Shown piece after piece: positions 10,680 to 21,619 of a stretch of 64,000 nt of DNA; position 1 is the stretch's first letter; each line of letters begins with the position of its first letter. Under the pieces are notes generated by a model that made no database searches, was not told the origin of the DNA, and worked only from the letters and a program-made list of their open reading frames with translations. The translations under genes were made by a program, and so were the position numbers. Origin of the DNA: Cricetomys ansorgei (taxonomy: Eukaryota; Chordata; Mammalia; Rodentia; Nesomyidae); assembly GCA_026225945.1 (NCBI GenBank), contig JAMJFZ010001815.1, forward strand, positions 2,915,501-2,979,500, in the 5' to 3' direction.

Positions 10680-11865
10680 AGTTTTCTTACTCCACACTTC
10701 TCCTGCAACCCCTGACCTCAAGCCAAAGCTGGACTTCAGCATGAGGGCCCCAGACTACTGAAGATGACCGGGGAGGAAGCTCAAGTGAGGCTGGAGGTAG
10801 CTAAGATCAGCCTACTTGTGGACACCAAGTTGCACCATAGTGAAAGATCTAGAAATCCTCAGTACATCTGCCCCACTCAGTGTCCTCTGCATAGTTCACT
10901 GCCCACGGTGAGCAAGACAAAGTCCTTGCCCCAAGACAGTCTTTCCCTGGGAAAGCTTCCGTGGGGCAGTGCTAGATGGCACCTCCTCCAGACGTGACAT
11001 GGATTCTCTTCTGTAGGAGGGTCTGTGATAGAGGTATAGCATTCCTACCCAAAGGACTGAGATCAGACTGGCTTCCCCCTTGGCTTGCTCATGCAAAGCT
11101 CACCAAGGCTGTGTCTGGGACAACTGCAGGGAGGTGCCTAGCGTATCTCGGGCCTGTCATGGTCCCCACATCTGGCAGACAGGAGTGAGAGATTGGAGGT
11201 TCCTTGGCAGGATGTGAGAGCTGCTGACAGAGGCCTGGGGAGAGAAAAGAGCCGGGAGGGCAACGGCCTTCTAAGAATGCAGCTTGCAGGCCCTGCAGGC
11301 GCTGTCAATAACAGGGCCTTCAGGGAGACCACTGAGGGCAGGTGCAGTTGCTAAGGAGGTGATAGGCAGGCCCTCTGAGGGTTCCCAAGACCCGCCTGGG
11401 CCTGTGAGATACGTTGTGAGGAAATACATCAAAGGAGAGCAGAACATCTATTTCCACCAAAATGGCAAAGGGCACTCAGAAAAATAAAGCATCCTTACTG
11501 TCCGTCTAGGGTGCCGAAGTACCTCTCATCTGGAAGTCAGAAGCCATACTCTGTAATGAGGGTGCCTTTTCCTCTATGGAGGGGGGGACAGAACTGTTCA
11601 GTTATCTTTGGACCCACACAATTGAATCCTCTCCTATAAATTTATATTCCCCAGCCTGGTTTGTAAAAGTCTTCGGGCCTCTCCCACTTACAGTTTCGTG
11701 ACCACAGTGTCCAGATCCGTGGACTCCTTGCGCAGATCCAGTCTACCTGAAAGATTCCAGGGGAAGTGCTTCAACGGACACACATCAAAGTCAGCGCCCA
11801 AGAGAACATCTGCACACGGGGCAAACCAGGGGCTAGTGATGGATGAGTAGGTGAACGACCTATAA
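10680..11865. other. Unique sequence, no gene recognised
   Basis: Moderately GC-rich unique DNA with several short overlapping frames on both strands (for example 10764-10997, 10976-11188 and 11284-11487). None has a recognisable domain or credible exon borders. Confidence 0.45.
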
Positions 11866-11868
11866 TTT

Positions 11869-12083
11869 GTGTGTGTGTGCATGTGTGTGTATGTGTGCGC
11901 GTGTATGTGTGTGTGTGTTCATGAGTGTGTACGCGCCTGAGTGTAGGTGTGTGCATATGTGTAGGCATGTGTGTGTGGTGTGTGTTCGTGTGTGTATGTA
12001 TGTCTGTATGTGTGTATGTATGTGTGCATGTGTGTGCGGTGTTTGTATGTATGTGCATATATGCATGTGTGTATGTGCGTGTG
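11869..12083. repeat. (TG)n-rich alternating array
   Basis: About 215 bp of TG dinucleotides with TATG, GCGTG and TTCG interruptions. Alternating purine-pyrimidine composition of this kind can adopt Z-DNA. The overlapping Cys/Val/Met-rich plus frames and His/Thr-rich minus frames are translations of the array. Confidence 0.95.
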
Positions 12084-12361
12084 ATAGATCTTTCTGTGGT
12101 AGACAGGGTGGAAGGAGAGGACTGTAACCCCCAAGGCAGTAGTCTAAGCCCAGGCTATGTCCTTCTTCTCTGCTAGTAAGGGAAGGAAGGAGAAGGTACT
12201 TGCAAGATGCAGGGGTTGAGGACAAATGGCTTCCAGACCTGAGGAAAGGACCAAAGAGACCCCTTCTAGCTCAGTTGGAGGCAAAGTCATTTGGATTCCA
12301 GCGTGCAGAGGAGTGAACTTGAAAGCCCCACTCTCCCAGCCAGAGGATTTAGGAAGGAAGG

Positions 12362-12692
12362 TGTTCATATTTGGCGACTTAAATGATGATGGCCCCACAA
12401 ATTCCCGCCTTTGGATACTTGTCCCTCAATTGGTAGAACTGTTTGGGAAGGGTTAGGAGGTATGGGTCTCTTGGAGGGGTGTCATTAGAGCTGGGCTTTG
12501 TGGTTTCAGAATGTCTCTTTCTGCCTCCTACTTGCAAATCAAGACATGAGCTCCCAGCTGCTCCTGCCACCATGGCCTTGCTCTGCCATCTAATTCTCTG
12601 AATTCCTAAGCTCCAAATTAAAGGCTTTCTTTTCTAAGTTGCCTTGGCTGTGTGTCTTATCACAGCAATAGAAGTGTGCAAGACTAAGACCG
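12362..12692 (+). mobile_element. MaLR LTR, MTD-like
   Basis: Collinear with the MT LTR consensus: 'atgatgatggccccacaaat', 'aactgtttgggaagggttag', 'gctgggctttgtggtttcag', 'gagctcccagctgctcctgc', 'ccaccatggccttgc', 'aagttgccttggctgtgtgt', ending 'cacagcaatagaag...actaagac'. The polyadenylation region is 'aaattaaaggctttc'. Confidence 0.75.
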
Positions 12693-12699
12693 TGTGCAA

Positions 12700-13250
12700 G
12701 AGGCTGCTGTTCACTGTCTGATTCTGTAGTCAGTGAAGACCACCCCCCCCCTTCACAAGCATACCAGAAAACCTAGTGGATCTTCAGCTGACATCACACT
12801 GTTGGCCATAGAAAGCTGTCTAGGTTCCCAGGGAACCATGCAACATCTTCCAAGCTCTCCCTGCGCTGGTTTGCAGAATGTCCCCAAGAGGCATGTCTTA
12901 ACTTTGCTTCCAGCCTACAGCTTTATTGGCAAGTAGCTTTAGGAGGAGGGGCTCAGTGAGAGGCTTCAGGCTGCTGGGGGTGCCATCAGAGCGGACTCTT
13001 TAAACCCCTCTCCCCCCTACCCTTTTTGTTTCTTAATAGCTGAGAGGTGAACAGCTTTCTTTACTGCTATGTGTTTCATGAGGTGTTGCTTGTACCTAAG
13101 CCCAAAGCATCAAGGGCAGCTGAGTATGGGACGTCCCTGCCTGGTGAATAGAGGGGCGGGAGAGGTTCAATCCTAATTTGGGAGGGCTCACCGGATGTCC
13201 ACTGGGGAGGAGGGCATGAATTATAAGGGAGTTAGACCAAGAGGAGAATT
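12700..13250. other. Unique sequence, no gene recognised
   Basis: A C-run lies at 12744-12751. No repeat, exon or domain was recognised. Confidence 0.4.
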
Positions 13251-13254
13251 GTCT

Positions 13255-13388
13255 GGTTTTGTTTGAGACAGAGTCTATGTAGCCCCGGCTATCCTGGAAC
13301 TCATTATGCACATCAGGCTAGCCTCCAACTCAGAGAGATCCTCCTGCCTCTACCTCCCGAGTGCTGGCATTAAAGGTGTGTGCCGTAT
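13255..13388 (-). repeat. B1 SINE
   Basis: Reverse B1: 'gtttgagacagagtctatgt', 'agccccggctatcctggaac', 'tcctcctgcctctacctccc', 'gagtgctggcattaaaggtg', 'tgtgccgta'. Near complete at the head, with a modest T-rich tail at the left edge. Confidence 0.9.
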
Positions 13389-13861
13389 ACCTTACCTCCA
13401 TCTGGAAACTTACAAACGCCAGTGGTTGAAAACATGGCTATCCTCTCATTCTCCAGTCAGAGGCAGAAAGCACAAGTCCATTTCTCTGTAGATCCACGCC
13501 CCAGTACAAGCACAAGGGATTCCCGGAATCCGATAAAGTCAGGCTTATCAACGCTGGTAGTAATGAGAGATTGGAGACAGCTGTCAGGACCTGGGAAAAC
13601 AGTGGAGCTCCGGTGAAACTAGGACTTGCGGTTCATGAACTCAAAGCAAAGCAATGCTTTGATTTGCTAGATGTCGATGTTCAGCCCTGGCCTGAGCAAC
13701 ACAGTGGTCTTGGGTCCTGCTTCCTTGGAGTTTAGGAAGGTCAAGTGGGTGCAGAGTTAGCACCCAGAATCCCCTCCTTACACTGCAGCTGGGAAGAAAT
13801 AGATGTGGCCTCACTGTACCAGGATGACATCACTGAAAGTGGACCACTGCTTCTCCACACA

Positions 13862-13990
13862 GGAACTAGACAGCAAGGCTTTGAGCACTGTGATTGTTGT
13901 GAACAGGGCTCTTCTGCAGCGCAAAGGGAAGAACACTGGAAACTCCTAGATGGCCTGACTCTTTCACCGCCTCGGGTACAGCTTGGCCAG
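13862..13990 (+). other. Weak exon candidate (possible non-coding RNA exon)
   Basis: A 129-bp stretch is preceded by an acceptor-like pyrimidine/CAG ('gcttctccacacag') and followed by a strong donor, CAG/GTGAGT, at 13988-13996. One plus-strand frame is open across it (13745-14146), but no protein family is recognised and no partner exon was identified. Splice-like sites of this strength occur by chance in 64 kb, so this is only a candidate. Confidence 0.15.
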
Positions 13991-14337
13991 GTGAGTTTTA
14001 TTTCCTGTCTCAGCTCACTCTTCCTTCTCACCCCTAGATCTGCTCACAGTCTCAATTCCCTCTCATCGAGGGTTCCCAGACTGGGAACCAGTGTCTGGGG
14101 AGACACTGGAGGATGGTGGGGGTGGGGTGCCTCCCTCCCAGGGTAGCTGCAGACGGCAGGCCTCTATTCTATAGCACAGCGTCTCTGCACATCTGTGTCC
14201 GCAGCCTCTGAAGCAATCTCCCTGAGTCACCTGCTTTGAATGTGTCTCCCACTTCTGGAAGTCTCCAGCTTCCAGATACAGACTGTCACATGAGTACAAT
14301 CAAATGCCATTTTGTAGATGAACCTTACCAACCAGCG

Positions 14338-14719
14338 TGTTACCACTGTTCTACTGCTGTAAAAAGACACAATAACCAAGGCAACTCTTAGAAGAGAAAG
14401 CGTTATAATGGGTTATAATGGGGCTTGCTTATGGCTTCAGAGGTTTAGTCCATTACCATGGCAGGGAGCGTGGTGGCAGTAGGTAAGAGCTACATCCTGA
14501 TCCACAGGTAAGAGAGACAGGGAGGGGGTGTGTGTGATTAGGTCTGGCATGAGCGATTTGAAACCTCAAAGCCCACCCAGTGACATGCCTCTTCCAAAGC
14601 CACACCTACTCCAACAAGGCCACACCTCCTAACCCTTCTCAAAAAGTGCCACTCCCTGGTGACTAAGCGTTAAAATATATGAGCCTATGAGGGCCATTTT
14701 TATTCAAACCACTACAACA
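14338..14719 (-). mobile_element. MaLR LTR, MT-type
   Basis: The reverse complement begins TGTTGTAGTGGTTTGAAT, then 'aaaaatggccctcataggct', 'agggagtggcac' and 'gtgtggccttgttggag', and ends 'gttgccttggttattgtgtc', 'tttttacagcagtagaac'. This is collinear with MT LTRs over about 380 bp. A small internal duplication ('gttataatgggttataatgg') is present. The 5-bp flanks do not match exactly. Confidence 0.88.
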
Positions 14720-14741
14720 CACTATCCACACAGCATACATC

Positions 14742-14870
14742 CCTGGGTAAATTGCATAGTTTCTCTGAGCCTCAGTTTCCCAGTCAGGGAGTGCAGAGGG
14801 ATTGATTCAATGAGGTCAAACATACGGGTTATGAGTTTTGTAAGCCTAGAGCACAGCGGGCTTGAGACTG
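14742..14870 (+). repeat. MIR SINE fragment
   Basis: 'gtaaattgcatagtttctct' and 'gagcctcagtttcccagtca' match the MIR core, followed by a diverged 'attgattcaatgaggtcaaa' and 'agcctagagcacagcg'. Plus orientation, 5' part missing. Confidence 0.7.
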
Positions 14871-15535
14871 GGACCCTGGAATTGCTTTCCTCACCAGCCC
14901 TGCCATCTCCGCTGGGAGACGTTCCTCTCAGTGACTCTTCCCACTTCCTGGAACATTCATTCTTTGGGAAGCCTAGATCTGGATCCTTGAAAAGACACTC
15001 ACTCTTTGGACTTGCCACTTCAGCCCTCCCACAGGGCTTCAGCTTTGGCAGATAGCTACTTTGATACTAGGCTCATCAAGAGAAACTGGAGAGTAGGCTG
15101 GAGAGATTCATCATTTTTATCCACCAGATAAAGGGCCAATTTCTGCCTTTAGAATCTCACAATGCTGTAGCCAGACTGTATTCATCCAAGGCCCAAATTG
15201 GCCCAAAATGGCTGGTTTTTCTCTGTGTGCAATTACTGTGCCCCTGCAAACAAATTGTGAGGGGCTCATTAGCTATTTCTCATGAAGACACAGAGGTTAG
15301 GCTGGTGGTTATGGCATGATCAAACCCCTGCACCGAGCAACTGCTTACCCAGTGTCTGTGTCTGCCTTGCATGCAGGAAGTGGTGACAATTACTAGATGT
15401 TAAAGCAATTTTTATCCCTGCCTCTCCTCCCTTTTTTTGACAGAGGAGACTAAAAAAGATCAAACAACTTTCTTAAGACCAGAAAGCTGGCAAAATGTTT
15501 CTTTCAGAAAACAGGGTCAATTCCCAGCTCCCACA
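14870..15535. other. Unique sequence, no gene recognised
   Basis: No repeat or coding signature was recognised. Confidence 0.4.
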
Positions 15536-15537
15536 AG

Positions 15538-15655
15538 GAAACTCGTAACTATCTGTAACTCGTGGTCCGGGTGGTCTGGTGCCCTCTTCCGGCCTCTGTG
15601 GGTACTGCATGCAGGTGGTGACCATATTTACATGCAGGCAGAAAACAAGACACAA
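15538..15655 (+). repeat. B3/B2 SINE, 3' half
   Basis: 'ctatctgtaactcgtggtcc' then 'tctggtgccctcttccggcc' and 'tttacatgcaggcagaaaac' match the 3' half of B3. The tRNA-like head is missing, so the copy is 5'-truncated or partly deleted. Confidence 0.75.
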
Positions 15656-15659
15656 AGCA

Positions 15660-16535
15660 AGCTTTACAAGCAAGCCAGGGTCAGACGACCCTGCGCTTTG
15701 CTGAGAAACCAGCGACATTGTGACATCACAGGCAACCTCTCACCTCTGCACACCCTTCTTCCTTTTGTTACTTTGTTGCCTTAATTCCACCTAGCTGAAA
15801 ATTATAGGAGACAACTTCATTTTCAGTCCCACTCTCCTAATTTATTGGTGAGTCGATATAACACATTAAGAAGTGAAATGGACACAGTTGAATTAGGTTT
15901 GTGTGTCTGCTGTTCCAATTAGAAATAAAATTCTTATGCATGTATGAGCTGTGAGATCTAAATAATGCCATCTTGAAAGTCTCTTGTGTGATTCAAAAAA
16001 ATTCAAAATTTTTCTCTAAAAGCTAGCATCACACAACAAAAACATAAACAGGAAATGCACACTAAGAACAGAAAATTTCAATTTTTCTTTGCTTACAATG
16101 ACACTGCATGGCAAGGAACAGCATGGCAAGTTGAGACTGAGCCCACTGGAGAAAGCAAAACTCTTTATGCCAGTGCCTTTGGGGGTACTCTCCCCTCCTT
16201 GTTAAATGCAAGTCTCTCATCTTCCTTCTGCAGCTGGTCCCTCACATATATAGCAAGACTACTGCGTATGTACTCTGCGCTCAGCGGTAGACAGTTGGCA
16301 CTGGAAATGGCATCGCTCCTGGGCCCTCACTGCCCAGGTGGTTCCTGAAGGCATGAGGCATAGGATGGAGAAGAGGGGCGGGGCTGGCGTGAGACCTGGT
16401 TCTCAGGCTCTTAGTGTTGCTAGGAGAACAGGGGAACTTCCCACTTAGCACCGACATCCCAGGAAGTACTTAGTGTCTGCTCACTATTGTTTTTACAGGT
16501 TAAGCACCTGGCAGAGGCATTCAGCATGTGCACTG
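15660..16535. other. Unique sequence, no gene recognised
   Basis: AT-rich stretch around 15800-16060, then ordinary unique DNA. No gene signature. Confidence 0.4.
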
Positions 16536-16540
16536 CTTTC

Positions 16541-16621
16541 TCCCTTCTCTCCCTCCCTCCCTTCATCTCTTTTTCCCCCTCCTTCCCCCCTCCCTTCTTT
16601 CTTTCCTTCCTTCCTTCCTTG
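16541..16621. repeat. CT-rich tract and (TTCC)n microsatellite
   Basis: Pyrimidine-only tract ending in four TTCC units. It abuts the 3' (tail) side of the following minus-strand B3, so the (TTCC)n part probably derives from that SINE's A-rich tail. Confidence 0.9.
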
Positions 16622-16770
16622 TGTGTATGGGTGTTTTGCCTGCATGTGTATTGTGTACCACATGCATGCAGTGCCTGCAGGGGCTAAAGAAGGGTATTAG
16701 ATCCCCTGGAACATGGTTGTTAGTTGACCTGTGAGTGCTAAGAACTAAATCCAGAGTTGGTCACACACAT
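16622..16770 (-). repeat. B3/B2 SINE, diverged
   Basis: 'gtgttttgcctgcatgtgta', 'taccacatgcatgcagtgcc', 'agggtattagatcccctgga' and 'gtgagtgctaagaac' are the reverse complement of a B3 3' and middle part. The tRNA-like head is degraded. Confidence 0.75.
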
Positions 16771-16779
16771 ACACACGCA

Positions 16780-17104
16780 CCCTTGGTTGGTCCTACATTT
16801 AGTTAGATTTTTATGTCTTGTTTTCCAAACAACGCAATTTTGTTGCTGTTATTGCTTTAATGGCAGGAGAGTTCATGACCACAGTGACAATCACTTTGGT
16901 GTCTGGTGGGATCCTGCTTCCTTATTCTTCTAAGTTCTTCGGGTGCTGTTTATAAATATTTGTTAATTTCAGGTTTCAGTTGTTTATCATTAGTGTACAG
17001 GCATATCATCAACACTCATATATTGTGCCGTGCTGGTTGTTTTAGTTCATATGCATCATACAGAATGATATGTACTATATGTAATTTCAGGTAGATAGTA
17101 AATA
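16780..17104. other. AT-rich sequence, unassigned
   Basis: It may be the extreme 3' flank or tail of the neighbouring minus-strand L1, but no clear homology was recognised. Confidence 0.3.
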
Positions 17105-17942
17105 CGATTCCTTATGGTTTTACAGACATCCTCCCTCCTCCCTTTGTGTTTATCTCCTCCCCCTCTCTCTAACTAATCCTTCCAGAATTTCCCCTATTTT
17201 TTCCTTCAAGTTATTCCCCTCTCTGTTGCTTCCCCACCCCATCATCCCTTTTAACTTTCCAGGTTTCTGTGGTTACACCAGATTATGTATTCACACCTGA
17301 ATATTTGGACTCGGAGCTGTGGATGGGAAAGAACACGCCATATTTCTCTTTCGGAGTCTGTGTTAACTAGCTCAATGCAGCCTATTTGAGGTCTATTAAT
17401 TTATCTGCAAAGTTCCCGATTTCCTTTACAGTGGAATAGTGCGCATGCACCACATTTTCATCACCCACATCAGTCGGACGACGTATGGCTTGTTTCCACT
17501 TCCTAGCTGTTTGAATAGAGCAGTGACAAGCACGGCTGAGGGTCTGTAGAATGGAATGTCCAGTCTTGGGCATATGCCAAGGAGTGGTATAGCTGGGTCA
17601 CGTGATAAATTTATCGTTATCCTTTTGGGGGTTCTCTTCACTGACTTCCCGAGTGGCCGGGCCAGCTTGCTGTCTCACTAACAGTGGAAAGGGGTGTGGA
17701 GATCGTGAGAGCCAGAGGAAGAGGACAACTGCTGTGAGGTCCTGTCTAAGGCCCTCCAGTGTGTGTCATCAGCTGTTTCGTTCCTCTTTGCCTTTTGACC
17801 TGGGTTTGATGAAATCTCAAAGTTGTTTTGACTTGCATTTCCTTAATGCTAGGGATGATGGACTTTTTTCTTCTTAGCAATTCTTATTTCTTCTTTTGAG
17901 AATTCTCTGCTCACATTCCAAGCCCAGTTTTAAAAGTTTCTG

Positions 17943-17946
17943 GCAC
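17943..17946 (+). repeat. Target-site duplication GCAC (left)
   Basis: GCAC immediately precedes the TG of the solo LTR and is repeated at 18453-18456 directly after its terminal CA. A 4-bp duplication is typical of gammaretrovirus-like (ERV1) integration. Confidence 0.7.
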
Positions 17947-18452
17947 TGAAAGGACAAGACCAGAGCAGCCAAACTTTAGTCAGGCTTCTGAAAAAGCACC
18001 AGGATTGTGTAGGCCCAAGTGAGGGGCAATGTGACTCAGAACAGTCCCCAGAACTAAAGTAAGAAAAACAATTTCTAAGACAAAACAAGATATGGACCGC
18101 TGACTAACGGTCTTGGGCTAAGAATCTCCCCCCACCCACATTGACTAAGACCCTAAGTTTACATTTTCTAGGAGCCTGCGACCTTGCTATATGCCAGCAC
18201 CAATCAGTTTAAAGGTTAATACTCACATCACTGTGTAACCAATAGACTCACACCTGATAATCTGTTGCTAAGCTCTGCCTTTGAAAAGCATAGCTAAACC
18301 ACACTTAGAATGTGCTAGTTGTCACTGTCACCTGTCTCTCTTGAGGAACCTGTAAGAGTGGACCCCAATGCGTTGGAAATAAATCTCTTGCTTTTGCATC
18401 GATCTCGAGGCCTGGTGATTTCTTGGGGGTCTCCTTCTGTCTGCCCCTGACA
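17947..18452 (+). mobile_element. Solo LTR, ERV1 (gammaretrovirus-like)
   Basis: A 506-bp element starting TGAAAGGACA and ending CCCCTGACA, bounded by GCAC on both sides. Inside are 'aaccaatagactcaca' (CCAAT-like), 'gctaagctctgcctttgaaa' (promoter-proximal position), and AATAAA at 18378-18383. These are followed by 'tctcttgcttttgcatcg' and a U5-like 'ggtctccttctgtctg'. No retroviral coding sequence adjoins it. It interrupts the minus-strand L1, with recognisable L1 on both sides, so it inserted after the L1. Confidence 0.8.
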
Positions 18453-18559
18453 GCACCTTTGTCAAATATCAGATTGCTGACGTTATGTGTACTCATGTTT
18501 GGGTCTTCGTGTTCCTTCCCTTGATCTACACCTCCATTTGTTTCTATTCCCATGGCCCT

Positions 18560-21290
18560 GGGATAGATCTTAATATCTGGACTGGTAATGCCTCAAGCTT
18601 CATCCTGTTTGTTCGGACTGTTTTGGCTATCCAGAGACTTGTGCGGTTTCATATAAAATTCAAAGTAGTTTTTCTATTTCTCTGAGGAGTGAGATGGGGA
18701 TTTTGATTGGTGCTGCACCTTATCTGTAAATGGCTTTTAGTAGAGGTTATTTTAACTATATTAGTTCTATCAATTCATAAGCATGGGAGTCTTTTCGTTC
18801 TGTAGTCTTTCTCTCTGTCTCCAGGGGTTTAACATTTGCGCTGTAGAAGTCTTTCACCTCTGCGGTTAGTTTTCTTTCTATGTACTTTATTTTCTTTGAG
18901 GCTCTTGTGAATGGGAGTGTGTCCATGATTTCCTTCTCTGTATTTATGTTGTTTGTATATGGAAAAGCTATCTTGCAAGTAGACGCTGTATCCTTCCACA
19001 CTGCTGAAGTTGTAAATCACTTCTAGAAGCTTTCTGGTAGAACATCTGGGACCTCTTACATATAATATCATGTTATCAGCAAATATGAGTAGTTTGACTT
19101 CTTTCTTTATTTGTACCCTTTAATTTCTTCCTTTCTCCAGCCGGTGCTTCAAGGACTGTATTAGAAGGGAGTGGATATCCCTGTCTTGTTCCTAATTTCA
19201 GTGGGGTTGCTTCCGGTTTTCCCCCATTTAGGATAATGTTGTCTGTGGGTTTCTCATGTATAGCTTTTATTGTGTTGAGGTGTGTTTTCTCTAATCCTAT
19301 TCTTTCCATGATTTTTATCATGAAAGTGTGATCAAAGGACTCTTTCTACATCTATTGAGATAATTCTGTGGGTTTAGTCTTTGTATTCATGTGTGTGGCT
19401 TATTACATTTATTGACTTGCCCCTGTTGAACCATTCCTGCTCTGGGATAAAGTCAACTTGATCGCAGGGGATATTCTTTTTGGATGTAGTGCTGTATTTG
19501 GTTTGAGTATTTTATTGAGTATTTTTGAATTTATGCTCAATGGGGATTTTGGCACCTGGCTTTCTTTTTTCTTGTTGTGTCCTTACCTGGCTTGCTAGAG
19601 TGATACTGGTTTTGTAGAAAGAGTTTGGGAGTGCTCCTTCTGTTTCTTTAATTATTATTATTATTAATTTAAGAAGGGTTGGCAGTACATTTTCTTTGAG
19701 AATCTGGTAGAATTGTACTGTGAATCTATCCAGGCCTGGACTTTTTTTTTTTTTTAAAGGTGTTTTTATTACTGTTTTGATCTCCTCGTTTGTTGTGTAT
19801 TTTGGTCTCTTGTTGTTTAGGTTGTTGCTCTCTTCTTGGCTTAACTTTGAGGGTTTGCCTGAATCTAGACATTCATCCATTTCTTTTAGAATCAAACCTG
19901 ACAGAATGAAGTTTATCAGTGCATTTCCGTATGATAGTCAGCATATCTTTGGTGTCTGTTGTAACATTTTCTTGTTCATTTCCGATTCTGTTAATCTAGG
20001 GCATCTCTTTCTTCCTTTTGATTAGCTGGACCAAGGGTCTGAGGATCACGTTTATCTTTTCTCAAACAGCCAGCAATTTGATACATTGTTTTTCGTATTG
20101 TTTTATTTGTTTCTTTTTCTTCAATTTCTGTTCTGTTTTTTATTATTTCTTGCCATCTTCTAGCTTTCAGTTTGGTTTCTTCTTTTTTTTTATTTTTTGC
20201 TTCTAAAATTTGAGTTGCATCCTTAAACCATTTATTTGTGCTCTTTCTGATTTGTTTGTTTGTTTGTTTTTGCTTTTCTCCACCAGGGTTTCTCTGCTGT
20301 AACTCTGGCTGTCCTGGAACTCACTCTGTAGAGCAGGTTGGCCTTGAACTCACAGAGATCCACCTGCCTCTGCTGGGATTAAAGGCATGTGTCACCACAG
20401 CCTGATCTCTTTCTGTTTTTTTTAACAAAGGTCTTTAGAGCTATAAATTTCCCTCATAGGGCTGCCTTTAATGTGTCCTGGAGGTTTTGTTACATTGTTT
20501 TCATTTTCATTTAGTTCCAGGACATTTTAATTTCTTTCTTGAGTTTTTCTTTGATCCATTAATTGAGCTGTTTAATTTTCACGAGTTTGTGTATTTACTA
20601 GAGATTTGTTTGCTGTCAGTTTTAAGTTTATTGAATTATGGTCAGGTAGGAAAGGATACACAGAGTTATTTCAATATTTCTGAATTTGTTAAGATTTGGT
20701 TCTTTTGGCTGAAGATGTGATCTATTTTAGAGAAGCTTCTATGCACTTCTGAATAGAATGTACATTTTTTTTGGTTTGGGAGTGGAATATTCTATAGATA
20801 TCTATTAAGTCCATTTGATATCTGATGCCTTTTAATTCTGATTCTTTTCTGTTTACCTTTTGCACAGATGACCTGTCTGATGGAGAAAATGGGGTGTTGA
20901 AATTATCTATTACTAATAGGTTGATGTTAATCTGTCTTTAATTCCTCTAGTATGCTTCCTATAAAACTGGATAGCCCAGAGCTTTGGTGCATATATATTA
21001 AGGTAGGGCTGTCTTTTTAGTTAATGTTTCCCTAGCTTAGAATGGCATGTTCTTCTGTATCTCTTCTGATTCCTTTCAGTTTGAAGTCTCTCTTATCAGA
21101 TATTAGGATAGCGATGCCTGCTCACTTCTTGTTTCCATTTGATTGGAGAACTTTTGTCCATCCTTCCGCTCCAAGGCACGTCTATCTTTAAAGCTGTGCT
21201 TCTTAGAGACTACAGATAGATGGATATTGTTTCTTGATCCTTTCCTCCAGTGTGCAGTCTTTTGATTGGAGAACTAAGGCCACTGATATT
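18560..21290 (-). pseudogene. L1 ORF2 remnant (reverse transcriptase and endonuclease)
   Basis: The minus strand carries ordered ORF2 homology in broken frames. Near 20690-20720 it reads KIDHIFSQKN (endonuclease end). At 19700-19895 it reads a 'KKKKSPGLDRFTVQFYQ' block, the L1 RT entry motif. At 19190-19300 it reads KPTDNIILNG and GTRQGYPL, and at about 19072-19083 FADN. At 18770-18990 a 'PFTRASKKIKYI' type block follows. The catalytic FADD has become FADN and several stops and frameshifts separate the blocks. No functional protein can be made. Confidence 0.9.
20250..20406 (-). repeat. B1 SINE inserted in L1, 9-bp TSD
   Basis: Reverse B1: a (TTTG)n tail at the left, then 'gggtttctctgctgtaactc', 'ttggccttgaactcacagag', 'atccacctgcctctg', 'ctgggattaaaggcatgtgt'. 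CTCTTTCTG occurs at 20241-20249 and again at 20407-20415, a clear target-site duplication. The B1 lacks the short 'cctcccgagtg' part. It is younger than the L1 it interrupts. Confidence 0.95.
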
Positions 21291-21292
21291 TA

Positions 21293-21540
21293 ATGTGTGA
21301 GGTTCAGATGGTGCCAGAGCTCATGGATGGGCTTAGGCCAAAGAACAAAATGACACTCCATCTGTCAGCAGAGGCTGGGTTGCAGAGGCCCCCAGAGGCT
21401 GGGGTGCAGAGGCTGGTCCCATCAGCCAGGAGAACATGGTCTTGCTGTCAGAATCCTAGAATCAACTCCAAAAACAGACCCCAAACTGGCCTCAGTCTTT
21501 AAACAAACACTCACAAGAAAGAAAATCAATAGAAAGTGCC
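21293..21540. other. Unique sequence with short GC-rich tandem repeat
   Basis: 21367-21417 holds three imperfect copies of a ~17-bp 'cagaggctgggg-tg' unit. The L1 homology stops just before this stretch. No gene recognised. Confidence 0.5.
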
Positions 21541-21542
21541 CA

Positions 21543-21616
21543 TGGGGGGCTAAGGACAGTGCTCAGTGGGAGAGCACTGACACAGCCACGGCCCTGGGCT
21601 CCAGCCCCACAGCACA
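21543..21616 (+). repeat. ID-like SINE
   Basis: 'gggctaaggacagtgctcag', 'tgggagagcactgacac', 'ggccctgggctccagcccca' follows the tRNA-Ala-derived ID element (gggctggggatttagctcag...ggccctgggttc). It is diverged and has no clear A tail. Confidence 0.5.
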
Positions 21617-21619
21617 CTG

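Larger units (their letters stand above)
17105..21290 (-). mobile_element. LINE-1, 5'-truncated, minus strand
   Basis: Rodent L1 read on the minus strand. The 3' UTR lies at about 17105-17400 (on the plus strand a pyrimidine-rich stretch, then 'ggtttctgtggttacacca'). The ORF2 C-terminal part is at 17400-17900, the RT region at about 18560-19900 and the endonuclease region at about 20650-21290. The 5' UTR and ORF1 are absent. It is broken by a solo LTR (17947-18452), a B1 (20250-20406), a deletion near the LTR and many stops and frameshifts. Order and orientation agree throughout, so this is one old insertion. Confidence 0.93.

Noticed and set aside
11771..12225. His/Thr-rich minus frames and Cys/Val-rich plus frames
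   Set aside because: Several overlapping frames on both strands are open at once because the TG array lacks stops. Not genes.
13741..14146. 133-codon plus frame as a coding gene
   Set aside because: No recognised domain, and a minus frame (13741-14031) is open over the same DNA. Kept only as a weak exon candidate because of the splice-like edges.
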